From Pseudomonas sp. HOU2 (GTDB lineage Bacteria; Pseudomonadota; Gammaproteobacteria; Pseudomonadales; Pseudomonadaceae): a stretch of 64,000 bases of DNA. Below are positions 25,955 through 35,189 of the stretch, in pieces. The DNA lies in assembly GCF_040729435.1 (NCBI RefSeq), contig NZ_CP160398.1, positions 4,030,001 through 4,094,000 on the forward strand. Direction: 5' to 3'. Below the pieces are notes generated by a model that did not search any database, was not told the DNA's origin, and was given only the letters and a program-made list of their open reading frames with translations. Position numbers and translations under genes: made by a program. Numbering within the stretch: the first letter of the stretch is position 1; the number at the start of each line of letters is the position of its first letter.

Positions 25955-27313
25955 TTAGTGCTTCTCGCCAGCCAGCTTGTGCTCGAGGTAGTGAATGTTC
26001 ACGCCCCCTTTGCAGAAGCCTTCGTCGCGGGTCAGATCACGGTGCAGCGGGATGTTGGTCTTGATCCCGTCAACCACGATCTCGTCCAGGGCATTGCGCA
26101 TGCGCGCCATGGCTTCGTCGCGGGTAGCGCCGTAAGTGATCAGCTTGCCGATCAGCGAGTCGTAGTTCGGCGGAACTGCATAACCGCTGTACAGGTGCGA
26201 ATCGACGCGAACGCCGTTGCCGCCTGGGGCGTGGAAATGCTTGACCGTGCCCGGGCTCGGCATGAAGGTTTTCGGGTCTTCAGCGTTGATCCGGCATTCC
26301 AGCGAGTGACCGCGGATCACCACATCATCCTGCGTGAACGACAGCTTGTTGCCAGCGGCGATGCTGAGCATCTCCTTGACGATGTCGATACCGGTGACCA
26401 TTTCCGAAACCGGGTGCTCCACCTGAACACGGGTGTTCATTTCGATGAAGTAGAAACGACCGTTCTCGTACAGGAACTCGAAGGTACCAGCGCCACGGTA
26501 ACCGATGTCGATGCACGCCTTGACGCAGCGAGCCAGAACTTCCTGACGCGCCTGCTCGTCGATGCCCGGTGCCGGCGCTTCTTCAAGCACCTTCTGGTGA
26601 CGGCGTTGCAGCGAGCAATCGCGGTCGCCCAGATGGATCGCGTGACCTTGGCCGTCGGACAGTACCTGAACTTCGACGTGACGCGGGTTGGTCAGGAATT
26701 TTTCCAGATAGACCATCGGGTTGCCGAACGCCGCACCAGCTTCGGAGCGGGTCAGTTTCGCCGAGGCGATCAGGTCTTCTTCCTTGTGCACCACGCGCAT
26801 GCCGCGACCACCACCGCCGCCGGCGGCCTTGATGATCACCGGGTAGCCGACTTCACGACCGATGCGCAGCGCCGTTTCTTCGTCTTCCGGCAGCGGGCCG
26901 TCGGAACCAGGAACGGTTGGCACGCCGGCTTCGATCATCGCGTGCTTGGCCGATACCTTGTCGCCCATCAGGCGAATGGTCTCGGCTTTCGGGCCGATGA
27001 AGGCGAAGCCGGAATTCTCGACCTGCTCGGCAAAATCGGCGTTTTCCGCGAGGAAACCGTAGCCTGGGTGAATGGCGGTAGCGCCAGTCACTTCAGCAGC
27101 AGCGATGATGGCCGGGATGTGCAGGTAGGACTGAGCGGCAGAAGCCGGGCCGATGCAGACGGATTCGTCTGCCAGACCCAGGTGCATCAGCTCTTTGTCG
27201 GCCTTGGAGTAAACGGCGACGGTCTTGATGCCCATCTCTTTGCAGGCACGCAGAATCCGCAGGGCGATCTCACCGCGGTTAGCGATCAGAACTTTTTCCA
27301 ACTTCGCAGTCAT
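25955..27313 (-). CDS. accC: Biotin carboxylase subunit of acetyl-CoA carboxylase
   Basis: 452 residues. AccC carboxylates the biotin on AccB with ATP and bicarbonate, the first half-reaction of malonyl-CoA formation. Motifs: [20 protein letters not shown], the glycine-rich ATP-grasp loop [26 protein letters not shown], and [20 protein letters not shown] with the catalytic Arg/Glu. The start is ATG 27313, 17 bases after accB, in one operon. Confidence 0.98.
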   Translation of the reverse strand: MTAKLEKVLIANRGEIALRILRACKEMGIKTVAVYSKADKELMHLGLADESVCIGPASAAQSYLHIPAIIAAAEVTGATAIHPGYGFLAENADFAEQVENSGFAFIGPKAETIRLMGDKVSAKHAMIEAGVPTVPGSDGPLPEDEETALRIGREVGYPVIIKAAGGGGGRGMRVVHKEEDLIASAKLTRSEAGAAFGNPMVYLEKFLTNPRHVEVQVLSDGQGHAIHLGDRDCSLQRRHQKVLEEAPAPGIDEQARQEVLARCVKACIDIGYRGAGTFEFLYENGRFYFIEMNTRVQVEHPVSEMVTGIDIVKEMLSIAAGNKLSFTQDDVVIRGHSLECRINAEDPKTFMPSPGTVKHFHAPGGNGVRVDSHLYSGYAVPPNYDSLIGKLITYGATRDEAMARMRNALDEIVVDGIKTNIPLHRDLTRDEGFCKGGVNIHYLEHKLAGEKH

Positions 27314-27330
27314 CAAAGGCTCTCCGCAGT

Positions 27331-27795
27331 TCAAACGATGGTGAACAGCGGTTGGTCGTACTCAACCGGCTGGCCGTCTTCGACGAGGATGGATTCGATC
27401 ACACCGCTGGTTTCAGCTTCGATGTGGTTCATCATCTTCATGGCTTCGACGATGCACAGGGTGTCGCCTTTCTTCACGGTCTGGCCGACTTCAACGAAGG
27501 CTGGCGAAGTTGGCGAAGATTTACGGTAGAAGGTGCCTACCATTGGCGAGCGGGCCACGGTGCCGTTCAGTGCCGGAGCAGCAGCGGCAGCTGGAGCGGC
27601 AGCAGCCACTGGAGCGGCAGCGGCGGCAGGTGCAGCGGCCGGAGCCTGCATCGGCGCCGGAGCGTAATACTGCTGAGCCGGGGTCTTGCTGTGACGGCTG
27701 ATGCGTACGGACTCTTCGCCTTCCTTGATCTCGAGCTCGTCGATGCCGGACTCTTCCAGCAATTCGATCAGTTTCTTAACTTTACGGATATCCAT
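27331..27795 (-). CDS. accB: Biotin carboxyl carrier protein
   Basis: 154 residues. AccB carries the biotin of acetyl-CoA carboxylase. The N-terminus [20 protein letters not shown] is typical. An Ala/Pro-rich mobile linker covers about residues 42-75. The C-terminal biotinyl domain has [12 protein letters not shown] with the biotinylated Lys120. It is first of the accBC pair, 48 bases after aroQ, which is probably cotranscribed. Confidence 0.98.
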   Translation of the reverse strand: MDIRKVKKLIELLEESGIDELEIKEGEESVRISRHSKTPAQQYYAPAPMQAPAAAPAAAAAPVAAAAPAAAAAPALNGTVARSPMVGTFYRKSSPTSPAFVEVGQTVKKGDTLCIVEAMKMMNHIEAETSGVIESILVEDGQPVEYDQPLFTIV

Positions 27796-27843
27796 GAATC
27801 ATCAACTCCCAAGGGTCGGTCAGGGGCGTTTAACGCTTGTGGT

Positions 27844-28296
27844 TCAAGTCGTTGCCTGTGTTTCAAGCTGTTCTAGTGCAGCCTCCAGGGCCAGTCGGTA
27901 ACCGCTGGCGCCAAGGCCGCAGATCACTCCCACCGCTACATCGGAGAAGTAAGAGTGATGGCGGAAAGGTTCGCGTTTGTGCACGTTGGACAAATGCACT
28001 TCGATGAATGGGATGCTCACTCCCAGCAGCGCGTCACGTAATGCGACACTTGTGTGTGTAAATGCTGCTGGATTGATCAGAATGAAATCCACGCCCTCAC
28101 CGCGAGCGGCGTGGATGCGGTCGATCAATTCGTACTCGGCGTTGCTTTGCAGGTGCAGCAGATGATGGCCGGCTTCACGGGCGCGGCGCTCCAGATCCTG
28201 ATTGATCTGCGCCAGGGTCGTTGAACCGTAGGTGCCGGGTTCGCGGGTGCCGAGCAGGTTCAGGTTGGGGCCGTGCAGCACCAGTAGCGTTGCCAT
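27844..28296 (-). CDS. aroQ: 3-Dehydroquinate dehydratase, type II
   Basis: 150 residues, the normal type II length. AroQ dehydrates 3-dehydroquinate in the shikimate pathway and forms dodecamers. Motifs: [21 protein letters not shown] with the lid tyrosine, [17 protein letters not shown] with a conserved histidine pair, and [18 protein letters not shown]. In P. aeruginosa dsbD (dipZ) lies upstream of aroQ; here that place holds a palindromic repeat and then ctpL. Confidence 0.97.
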   Translation of the reverse strand: MATLLVLHGPNLNLLGTREPGTYGSTTLAQINQDLERRAREAGHHLLHLQSNAEYELIDRIHAARGEGVDFILINPAAFTHTSVALRDALLGVSIPFIEVHLSNVHKREPFRHHSYFSDVAVGVICGLGASGYRLALEAALEQLETQATT

Positions 28297-28455
28297 CTGC
28301 GTGTTCCTTGTTATGAATGAGCAGTCGTCAGAACCCGGCGACTATGCCGCAAAGACTTTGTGACTGTCCAGTTCTCTGCAATAGCCAGCACGATGACCGA
28401 TGTTTGCGCGAAATTTGTGACTGAGTGATTTGATCCGGTCACTGAGGGCAAACTG

Positions 28456-28548
28456 TGTAGGAGTTGCCGCAGGCTGCGATCTTTTGATCCTGGTATTTAA
28501 AAGCAAGATCAAAAGATCGCAGCCTCGTTTCACTCGACAGCTCCTACA
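28456..28548. repeat. Extragenic palindrome, family 2 (ctpL-aroQ gap)
   Basis: The core GCTGCGATCTTTTGATC is faced by GATCAAAAGATCGCAGC, with outer ends TGTAGGAG and CTCCTACA. The right arm carries CTCGTTTCACTCGACAG, which is not the inverse of the left arm, so the element is asymmetric. Copies also lie at 34386-34477 and 42241-42325. Nothing else is seen in 28297-28558. Confidence 0.88.
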
Positions 28549-28558
28549 GGGGGCCTGA

Positions 28559-30505
28559 TCAGACGCGGAAGGCCTGCACGGCGGTATGCAGTTGCCCGCC
28601 CAATAGCAGCAGGTTCTCGCCCTGTTCGCGACCTTCGCCGATGCGCAGCAGGTTATCGCCGCCCAATTGATGAATCCGCTCGCTGTGGTCACGGATCTCG
28701 CTGACCGCGCCGCTTTGCTGGGCGGTGATGTCGGCGATGCGGATCGCCGTGTCGGAAATGGTCTGGATCGCGCCGACGATCTTGTCCAGCGCGCCGTCCG
28801 CCGCTTGTGCCTGATTGGCCGTGGCTTCGGCGTGTTCGACCTGCGCGCGCATGCCTTCGACCGATTGTCGGGCGGCGCTTTGCAGGCCGGCGATCAGCGT
28901 CTGGATTTCCGCTGTCGCACCCGCCGTGCGTTGCGCCAGTGAGCGCACTTCTTCGGCCACCACGGCAAAGCCACGGCCCATTTCCCCGGCCCGCGCCGCT
29001 TCGATCGCCGCGTTCAGGGCCAGCAGGTTGGTCTGGTCGGCAATCGAGCGGATCACCGTCAGCACGCCACCAATGGTTGCCGACTCTTCGGCCAGGTGCT
29101 CGATCATCTGCGCGTTGCCTTGCACCTCGCCGACCAGAGCATGCAGGCCGGTGAGGCTCTGGCCGATCACGGTCTGTCCGTGTTCGACGGCGAGACCCGC
29201 ATGACGACTGGCATCGGCGGCCTGACGTGCATCGCCGGCGACCTGCTGAATCGTCGCTTCCAGCTCGCCCAGCGAATCGCGGATCAACGCCGTGTCGCCG
29301 GCCTGATGTTCTGCACCGCTGTGCAGGTCGTTGCTCAGTTCGGCCAGGGTGCGGCTGCTGCCGGCGACCTGTTCGGCATTGCCGCGAATCGTCCCGACCA
29401 GATTCACCAGATACGCGCGCAGGCGGTTCAGAGAAACCTCGATGTCATGCAGTTCGCGGTTGGTCTTGCCCAACTGAATGTCGCGACTGAAATCACCTTC
29501 GGCCCAGGTCGACAGCGCCGGAGCAAGGTTGGTCAGGGTTCGGGCCAGGCGCCGCTGCAAGGTGTCGATCAACAGCGCGATCAGCAGAATCAGGCCGATC
29601 ATCACGCCTTGCATCAAGCGCACTTCGCTCTGGATCTGCCCGTGCTGCGCGCGCACTACCGGCTCCAGTCCGGCGATCGCCTGTTGCACGGCAGCGATCT
29701 TCAGGTGGGTCGCGGTGCTCAGCTCGGTGCGTTTCTGGATCTGCTCGCGGGTACGTGCCAGCTCCGCCGGGTAGCGACCGAGCAGGCTGTTGAGTTCGCG
29801 CTTGAGGCCAACCCCGGCGTCTTCGGCGGCGGTTTTTTCTGTGCTTTCGATGCCCATCATCGCGGCGAAATCATCACTGCCGGATTCATTCGTGGCGACC
29901 ACGCCGAGCAGGGGCAGGGCGTCGATGGCCTGAGCCTGGGTGCGGATGTTGTCGACTTCGCGCTCGACGTCGACCGCCAGTTCACTGCGGCCGCTGCTGA
30001 CCAGTTTGTCGCGGGCCAGCGACAGCTTGCCCAGATGCTGGGAGGCGACGAGCAGCGGCGTCAGGTACGTCGCGTTGCCGTTGGCGTAGGTGCTCAGTTG
30101 ATCGAGGCTGGCGCTCAGCTCGCGTTCGGCCTGCAGCAACAATGCCTGCGGATCACCGGCCAGTTTGCCGGCCGCGAGCAGGTCGGTCTTGCTGAATTCT
30201 TCCAGGCTCGACAGGCTCGGGCGCAGGGTCTCGGCCAGTGCCGGCGGCAGTTCGCCGAGCTCCTTCTGCAGGCCGTCGATGGCCTGGCTGGCGCTGCTCA
30301 GGCGCAGGGCGTCGCCGCTGGCGAGGTAGTCCTCGACATTGCGTGCCACGTCATTCTGAAATTGCTGCGACAGACCGAGGTAGCGCTCCATCAACAGATA
30401 CGGGCGCTCCAGGGCTTTTTGCGACCACCACAGCGTCGCACCGAGCGCCACGCAAACGGCGACCAGCAGCAGAGTATTGAGATTGGTGAGCAACTTCAGG
30501 CGCAT
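28559..30505 (-). CDS. ctpL: Methyl-accepting chemotaxis protein, CtpL-like
   Basis: 648 residues. A transmembrane chemoreceptor; CtpL of P. aeruginosa serves chemotaxis to phosphate. One N-terminal membrane helix ([20 protein letters not shown]) is followed by a long helical periplasmic domain (about 35-300), a second helix ([15 protein letters not shown]), a HAMP segment, and the signalling domain with the conserved hairpin [23 protein letters not shown] 30505 gives [10 protein letters not shown], as I recall for CtpL. Name and ligand rest on synteny with the accBC-aroQ and gcbA neighbours. Confidence 0.85.
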   Translation of the reverse strand: MRLKLLTNLNTLLLVAVCVALGATLWWSQKALERPYLLMERYLGLSQQFQNDVARNVEDYLASGDALRLSSASQAIDGLQKELGELPPALAETLRPSLSSLEEFSKTDLLAAGKLAGDPQALLLQAERELSASLDQLSTYANGNATYLTPLLVASQHLGKLSLARDKLVSSGRSELAVDVEREVDNIRTQAQAIDALPLLGVVATNESGSDDFAAMMGIESTEKTAAEDAGVGLKRELNSLLGRYPAELARTREQIQKRTELSTATHLKIAAVQQAIAGLEPVVRAQHGQIQSEVRLMQGVMIGLILLIALLIDTLQRRLARTLTNLAPALSTWAEGDFSRDIQLGKTNRELHDIEVSLNRLRAYLVNLVGTIRGNAEQVAGSSRTLAELSNDLHSGAEHQAGDTALIRDSLGELEATIQQVAGDARQAADASRHAGLAVEHGQTVIGQSLTGLHALVGEVQGNAQMIEHLAEESATIGGVLTVIRSIADQTNLLALNAAIEAARAGEMGRGFAVVAEEVRSLAQRTAGATAEIQTLIAGLQSAARQSVEGMRAQVEHAEATANQAQAADGALDKIVGAIQTISDTAIRIADITAQQSGAVSEIRDHSERIHQLGGDNLLRIGEGREQGENLLLLGGQLHTAVQAFRV

Positions 30506-30556
30506 GACGGCTACCAACGGCAGAAATGGTAAGCGCCTGAATTTATTGCGGTTCTG

Positions 30557-32227
30557 TTACAGCGTTATGACCGAATCAGTGGATTCCGATGAAAAAGTGG
30601 CACTTTGCTTTGAGTCACGCGCGGTCTGCACCCGGTTGCGTCCGGCACCTTTGGCGCGGTAAAGCGCCTCGTCGGCCTGGCTGGCCATCATCAGGCTGTC
30701 GGAATCATCGTGCATTTCCACCACGCCGGCGCTGAAGGTGCACCACAAATCCTGCGGCTGCGCCGGGTAGTGGATTTCGGCGAAGCGCTGGCGAATTTCG
30801 TCGAGCACTTTGTGCGCCGCTTCTATATCAGTGTCGGGCATGACGATGGCGAATTCTTCGCCACCATAACGGCCGATGAAGTCGGTCTTGCGCAGGCGTT
30901 GCTTGAGGAACAGCGCCAGGCTTTTGATCACCCGGTCGCCCATCGGATGGCCGTGGCTGTCGTTGACCCGTTTGAAGTGGTCGATGTCGAGCATGGCAAA
31001 GCTCAGCGGCTTGTTCTCGCGACGGGCGCGGAACGAGCAGTCTTCGAGCAATTGCAGAATGTGCGTGTGGTTATACAGGCCGGTGAGGCTGTCGCGGACC
31101 ATCCGCGCCTTGAGGTTGCGCGCACGGGCGGCGCGGTTGCGCACGGTCGTAATCAGATGCCGCGGCTTGATCGGTTTGGTCAGGAAATCGTCGCCACCCT
31201 CGCTCATGGCGTCGAGCTGCTTGTCCAGATCGTCCTCGGCCGAGAGATAAATGATCGGCACGCTGACGTAGCGGTCGTTGTGGCGAATCACCTTGGCCAG
31301 TTCGGTGCCGGTGCAGGCCGGCATGTACATGTCGAGGATGATCAGATCCGGCTGGAAGTCCGCCAGTTCGGCCATTGCCTGGATCGGCTCGATCAGCGTG
31401 CGGGTGACGATCCCGGCGCTATTGAGCAGGCGCTCGGTGTGCAAGGCCTGGGCGCGGGAGTCATCGATGATCAGCACTTTATAGGGTTCGTACTGGGCAA
31501 CGCAGGTCAGGACTTCGATCTTCTCCAGCAGGCTCGACGCTTCGAGGGTGCCGGTGAGAAATTCCTGGCCGCCGGCGCGCACGGCGGCGAGACGGGTCGG
31601 GGTGTCGGTTTCGTGCAGGCTGAAGAACAGCAGCGGCAGCGGCTCTTCCAGACCAATCTGAGCTTCGGCGGCCAGTTGCAGACCGACGCCGGCGCCGCTG
31701 AAGTCCACGTCCATGACAATCGCAGCGGGCAAGCGCTCGACCATCGAGGAGCGAAACGCCGCGACACTGTCCAGCGCCTGCGCGGTCAGGCCAAAAAATT
31801 CCAGCTGCTTGGCCAGTCGCTCGGCGCGGTCGTGATCCTGCAACATCACGTAGATCGGCTTGCGCAGCGGCGGCAGAAAGGTCTGGTCGAGTTGATCGCC
31901 ATGGCGCAGACCGGTGCGCGACAGGCGCTGCATCAAGCGATTGAGATCGGTGATTAGGCCGCTGCTCAGGCGCCCGCGATTGGCGTCCACCGCTTCCAGC
32001 GACTGGCCGATATGACGCGCGAGTTGCGTGTGTTCGGGCTGTTCGAAACGCTCGGCAAAACGCAGCAGGCGCAGGTTGGCCTCGCTGAGTTCGGCGAGGT
32101 CGGCGGTGGACCACTCACTGCGTTGCAGGCGCTGCCATATCTCAAGAATCTGACGTGCCTGATGAATTACCCGCTGGGCAAAGTGGTGCTTGAGGCGCTC
32201 ACGGCTGGGGTCTTCTGGCTCGGTCAT
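30557..32227 (-). CDS. gcbA: Diguanylate cyclase GcbA (receiver-receiver-GGDEF)
   Basis: 556 residues. GcbA makes cyclic di-GMP from GTP and promotes initial surface attachment in P. fluorescens and P. aeruginosa. A helical N-terminus (1-120) precedes a degenerate receiver (about 125-245), a complete receiver (VLIIDDSRAQALHTERLL, phosphoacceptor Asp in LIILDMYMPACTG), and a GGDEF domain with the active site GGEEF at 455-459. The inhibitory I-site RKTD is at 446-449, so product feedback is expected. It is 52 bases upstream of ctpL on the same strand. P. fluorescens and P. aeruginosa carry it in this place. Confidence 0.92.
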   Translation of the reverse strand: MTEPEDPSRERLKHHFAQRVIHQARQILEIWQRLQRSEWSTADLAELSEANLRLLRFAERFEQPEHTQLARHIGQSLEAVDANRGRLSSGLITDLNRLMQRLSRTGLRHGDQLDQTFLPPLRKPIYVMLQDHDRAERLAKQLEFFGLTAQALDSVAAFRSSMVERLPAAIVMDVDFSGAGVGLQLAAEAQIGLEEPLPLLFFSLHETDTPTRLAAVRAGGQEFLTGTLEASSLLEKIEVLTCVAQYEPYKVLIIDDSRAQALHTERLLNSAGIVTRTLIEPIQAMAELADFQPDLIILDMYMPACTGTELAKVIRHNDRYVSVPIIYLSAEDDLDKQLDAMSEGGDDFLTKPIKPRHLITTVRNRAARARNLKARMVRDSLTGLYNHTHILQLLEDCSFRARRENKPLSFAMLDIDHFKRVNDSHGHPMGDRVIKSLALFLKQRLRKTDFIGRYGGEEFAIVMPDTDIEAAHKVLDEIRQRFAEIHYPAQPQDLWCTFSAGVVEMHDDSDSLMMASQADEALYRAKGAGRNRVQTARDSKQSATFSSESTDSVITL

Positions 32228-32653
32228 ATCCTGACTACTAGTTAGGGCGCATGCTGAGATCGACTGGTGGCTCTATGCTAGCACCTCTTTTCCCTTATAT
32301 GAGTGTCGTGCGTCAATAATCTGCGGCGCTGCACAATTCAGTTTCTGACCGGGTGGTCTCGGATTGGACCTGTTCGTCGCTGAGGCTCCCGAAAACCGGG
32401 CGTGTCGTGCTGCTCAATAGGTGAAAAAGCCTTTGTGTACAACGCTGTGCTGCGCACAGGCGCTGATCTGCAAATGTCTGATTCGGGGCTAAGTGGGTGA
32501 CGGTGTATCAGGGAAACCCCTAGAGAATTCGCAGTTCGATGTCGGGCCTTCCGTGGATTTTCTGCTTCTCTTCAATGGCGGGTGCCGGCCTTGGCACGTT
32601 GTTGTATGGTTGTGGTCGAACCGTTGAACCCAAGTGATTGAAAGGATATCGCC
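32228..32653. other. Divergent intergenic region gcbA / DUF2333 gene
   Basis: 426 bases between divergent genes with no convincing coding frame. It must contain both promoters. GAAAGGATATC just before 32654 is the ribosome-binding site of the DUF2333 gene. No palindromic repeat, tRNA or terminator was seen. A TTGGCAC at 32591-32597 lacks a proper sigma-54 -12 box. Confidence 0.5.
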
Positions 32654-33721
32654 ATGCTGGACTGGAAGAACCGCGCGGGCAGCGCGCCTGAACGTGCCGC
32701 CGAGCCGAAGTCGGCCACCCGCAGCTATGTGGGCGGGCTGTTGTTCAGCCGTGCGCTGGCCACGCTGATCGGCATTTATCTGCTGGTGACCATCGGCCTG
32801 GGCTGGTACTGGAGCCAGGAGCCGGCGCTGTTCCCGGTGGCACAAAACGCCCAGGCGGCTGCCGAGAAAGAAGGCAAGCAAATGGTCGTCGGCTATACCA
32901 CGGTCGAAACCCTCAAGACCGTTGCCGGTACGTTGCTGAACAAACCGGGCGGCTACATTTCCAACGACCGTTTCCCGCCTGGCCTGTGGATGGACAACAC
33001 GCCGAGCTGGGAATACGGCGTGCTGGTGCAGGTGCGTGACCTGACTCGCGCCCTGCGTAAAGACTTCGCCCGTTCGCAGTCGCAGTCGGCCGAGGATGCT
33101 GATCTGGCCAAGGCCGAGCCGCGTTTCAACTTCGACAACAAGAGCTGGATCCTGCCGTCGAGCGAATCGGAATATCAGGAAGGCATCAACTCCCTGAGCC
33201 GTTACCAGGCGCGCCTGTCTGATCCTACGCAGAAAAACGCCTTGTTCTACGCCCGTGCCGACAACCTCAACAACTGGCTGGGCGATGTCGGCACCCGTCT
33301 CGGTTCGCTGTCGCAACGCCTGTCCGCCAGTGTCGGCCGGGTCAAGCTCAACACCGCGCTGAAAACCGAAGTGCCGGCGGTTGGCGAAGTCCCGCAGGTT
33401 GACGAGGAAGTCGTCGAAACCCCGTGGATGCAGATCGACAACGTGTTCTACGAAGCGCGCGGTCAGGCCTGGGCGCTGTCGCACCTGTTGCGCGCCATCG
33501 AAGTCGATTTCGCCGATGTGCTGGCGAAGAAGAACGCTACGGTCAGCGTGCGTCAGATCATCCGTGAGCTGGAAGCGTCGCAGGAGCCGGTCTGGAGTCC
33601 GATGATTCTCAATGGCAGCGGCTTCGGCGTGCTGGCTAACCACTCGCTGGTCATGGCCAATTACATTTCCCGGGCCAACGCCGCAGTGATCGATCTGCGT
33701 CAATTGCTCAATCAGGGCTGA
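32654..33721 (+). CDS. DUF2333 family membrane-anchored protein
   Basis: 355 residues, function unknown, conserved in Pseudomonas next to gcbA (the PA4842 position). One N-terminal membrane helix (LATLIGIYLLVTIGLGWYW, about 36-54) anchors a large periplasmic domain with several helices. Conserved-looking patches include KPGGYISNDRFPPGLWMDN and ARADNLNNWLGDVGTRLGS. ATG 32654 follows GAAAGGATATCGCC. It ends three bases before the Nudix gene, so the two are coupled. Confidence 0.88.
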   Translation: MLDWKNRAGSAPERAAEPKSATRSYVGGLLFSRALATLIGIYLLVTIGLGWYWSQEPALFPVAQNAQAAAEKEGKQMVVGYTTVETLKTVAGTLLNKPGGYISNDRFPPGLWMDNTPSWEYGVLVQVRDLTRALRKDFARSQSQSAEDADLAKAEPRFNFDNKSWILPSSESEYQEGINSLSRYQARLSDPTQKNALFYARADNLNNWLGDVGTRLGSLSQRLSASVGRVKLNTALKTEVPAVGEVPQVDEEVVETPWMQIDNVFYEARGQAWALSHLLRAIEVDFADVLAKKNATVSVRQIIRELEASQEPVWSPMILNGSGFGVLANHSLVMANYISRANAAVIDLRQLLNQG

Positions 33722-33724
33722 GTC

Positions 33725-34282
33725 ATGGTCGATAGCGCCAAAGAGGCGGCGCACCGCGCCGCCTCCGATGCCGAACAGATCGCCTGGGTCGACGAGCAGG
33801 ACAACCTGCTCGGCGCCCTGGTGCGGGCCGATCTGCGTGAGCGCGGGCTGATCGGGCGCGGTACCTACATCATGTTGTTCAATTCCGCTGGTGAGCTCTG
33901 CGTGCATCGACGCACCTTGAGCAAGGCGATCTATCCCGGTTACTGGGATGTGGCGGCCGGCGGCATGGTGCAGGCCGATGAGACCTACGCCGAATCGGCG
34001 GCCCGCGAGCTGGAAGAGGAATTGGGGGTGAGCGGGGTGGAACTGACCGCCCACGATCATTTCTTCTTCGAGGACACCGGCAACCGGCTGTGGTGCTCGG
34101 CGTTTTCCGCGGTGTGGGACGGCCCGCTGAAACTGCAGCCGGAAGAAGTGCTGGAAGCACGCTTTATTCCGGTCGAACAGGTATTGCTGGAAATCGGGCA
34201 AAAGCCATACTGCCCGGACTCTCTGGCAGCCTTGAAGCGCTATCTGAAGGCGCAGCAAAGCGACGTCGCAAAGAACACATAA
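33725..34282 (+). CDS. Nudix hydrolase
   Basis: 185 residues. It hydrolyses a nucleoside-diphosphate-linked substrate that cannot be named from sequence. The Nudix box is intact: a Gly after WDVAAG, then GMVQADETYAESAARELEEE, ending LGV, which satisfies G-x5-E-x7-R-E-x2-E-E. It resembles the YfcD/IPP-isomerase-like Nudix group (LCVHRRTLSKAIYPGYWDV). It begins three bases after the DUF2333 stop. Confidence 0.92.
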   Translation: MVDSAKEAAHRAASDAEQIAWVDEQDNLLGALVRADLRERGLIGRGTYIMLFNSAGELCVHRRTLSKAIYPGYWDVAAGGMVQADETYAESAARELEEELGVSGVELTAHDHFFFEDTGNRLWCSAFSAVWDGPLKLQPEEVLEARFIPVEQVLLEIGQKPYCPDSLAALKRYLKAQQSDVAKNT

Positions 34283-34385
34283 ATTGGCGCCGATTGGCTC
34301 TTAGCAATTGCGCTTTTTGCCGTTACACTGCGCGACCTTTTCAAGCTGCACCGAATGGTTTGACGTGGGCCTGAACGATTAAGGG

Positions 34386-34477
34386 CCTGTAGGAGCTGCC
34401 GAAGGCTGCGATCTTTTGATCTTTGAAGACCAGGATCAAAAGATCGCAGCCTCGTTTCACTCGACAGCTCCTACAGG
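34386..34477. repeat. Extragenic palindrome, family 2 (nudix-sui1 gap)
   Basis: CCTGTAGGAGCTGCCGAAGG opens the left arm; GCTGCGATCTTTTGATC is mirrored after a short spacer; the right arm again carries CTCGTTTCACTCGACAG before CTCCTACAGG. The 316-base gap 34283-34598 otherwise shows only the sui1 leader. Confidence 0.88.
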
Positions 34478-34598
34478 TCGAAGTCGAGCGGTTCAACGAT
34501 TTCGGTGCAGTAGCGCTGCCCCTGCCTGAGTGGGGCTTCGCGGTCGATGACCTTGCCCAAGGTCGCGATCAGTCTTTGTCCTCCCAAGAGGATTGCCG

Positions 34599-34970
34599 GT
34601 GGCCAAAAAAGCCGCATCCTTCGCCGCCCTTGGTGGCCTGGTATTTTCCACCGACGCAGGTCGTCATTGCCCGGAATGCAGCAAGCCGGTGGACGCCTGT
34701 ATCTGCAAACAAACCGTGATCCCGGCCGGGGACGGCATTGCCCGCGTGCGTCGCGAGAGCAAGGGCCGTGGCGGCAAGACGGTGACCACCATCACCGGCG
34801 TGCCACTGGCCGAAGACGCCCTCAAGGAACTGGCGACAACGTTGAAGAAACGTTGCGGCACCGGTGGGGCGTTGAAGGACGGGATCATCGAAATCCAGGG
34901 CGATCATGTCGAGCTACTCTTGGCAGAGCTGATCAAACACGGTTTCAAAGCGAAGAAGTCCGGCGGCTAG
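34599..34970 (+). CDS. SUI1-family translation initiation factor (YciH-like)
   Basis: 123 residues. A bacterial homologue of eIF1; it is thought to act on start-site fidelity at the 30S subunit. The SUI1 domain is visible: RVRRESKGRGGKTVTTITGV followed by GTGGALKDGIIEIQGDHVE. Cys residues in CPECSKPVDACIC near the start may bind metal. I chose GTG 34599 because AAGAGG lies seven bases upstream; the frame also offers TTG 34593. Confidence 0.92.
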   Translation: MAKKAASFAALGGLVFSTDAGRHCPECSKPVDACICKQTVIPAGDGIARVRRESKGRGGKTVTTITGVPLAEDALKELATTLKKRCGTGGALKDGIIEIQGDHVELLLAELIKHGFKAKKSGG

Positions 34971-34974
34971 CAGC

Positions 34975-35052
34975 CTCTGTGAAATCCATCTGCGGCTTGA
35001 TCCGGCACTGAAGCAGTTCAGATCCGGCGTCGTCTCCATGGTTTTCACAGAG
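34975..35052. repeat. Long-arm inverted repeat upstream of speA
   Basis: CTCTGTGAAA (34975-34984) is the inverse of TTTTCACAGAG (35042-35052). Between them GATCCGGC occurs twice in direct orientation and CTGAA/TTCAG forms a small inner hairpin. It starts five bases after the sui1 stop. It could be a terminator or an element in the speA leader; no T tract follows. Confidence 0.5.
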
Positions 35053-35189
35053 CCTGTTCATGACCGGTTTCTAAACTCCACGCGGTCAGCGCGGTCTACC
35101 GCCGCGCTGACGAACCGTCATTTTCATTCTTTAGACTGCGCCGGCCTGATATCAGGCGACGCACTATGACTTCTTTATAGGGGACTTCG

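Noticed and set aside
32591..32607. Sigma-54-like TTGGCAC upstream of the DUF2333 gene.
   Set aside because: The -12 element TTGC is not at the required distance; only TTGTA follows.
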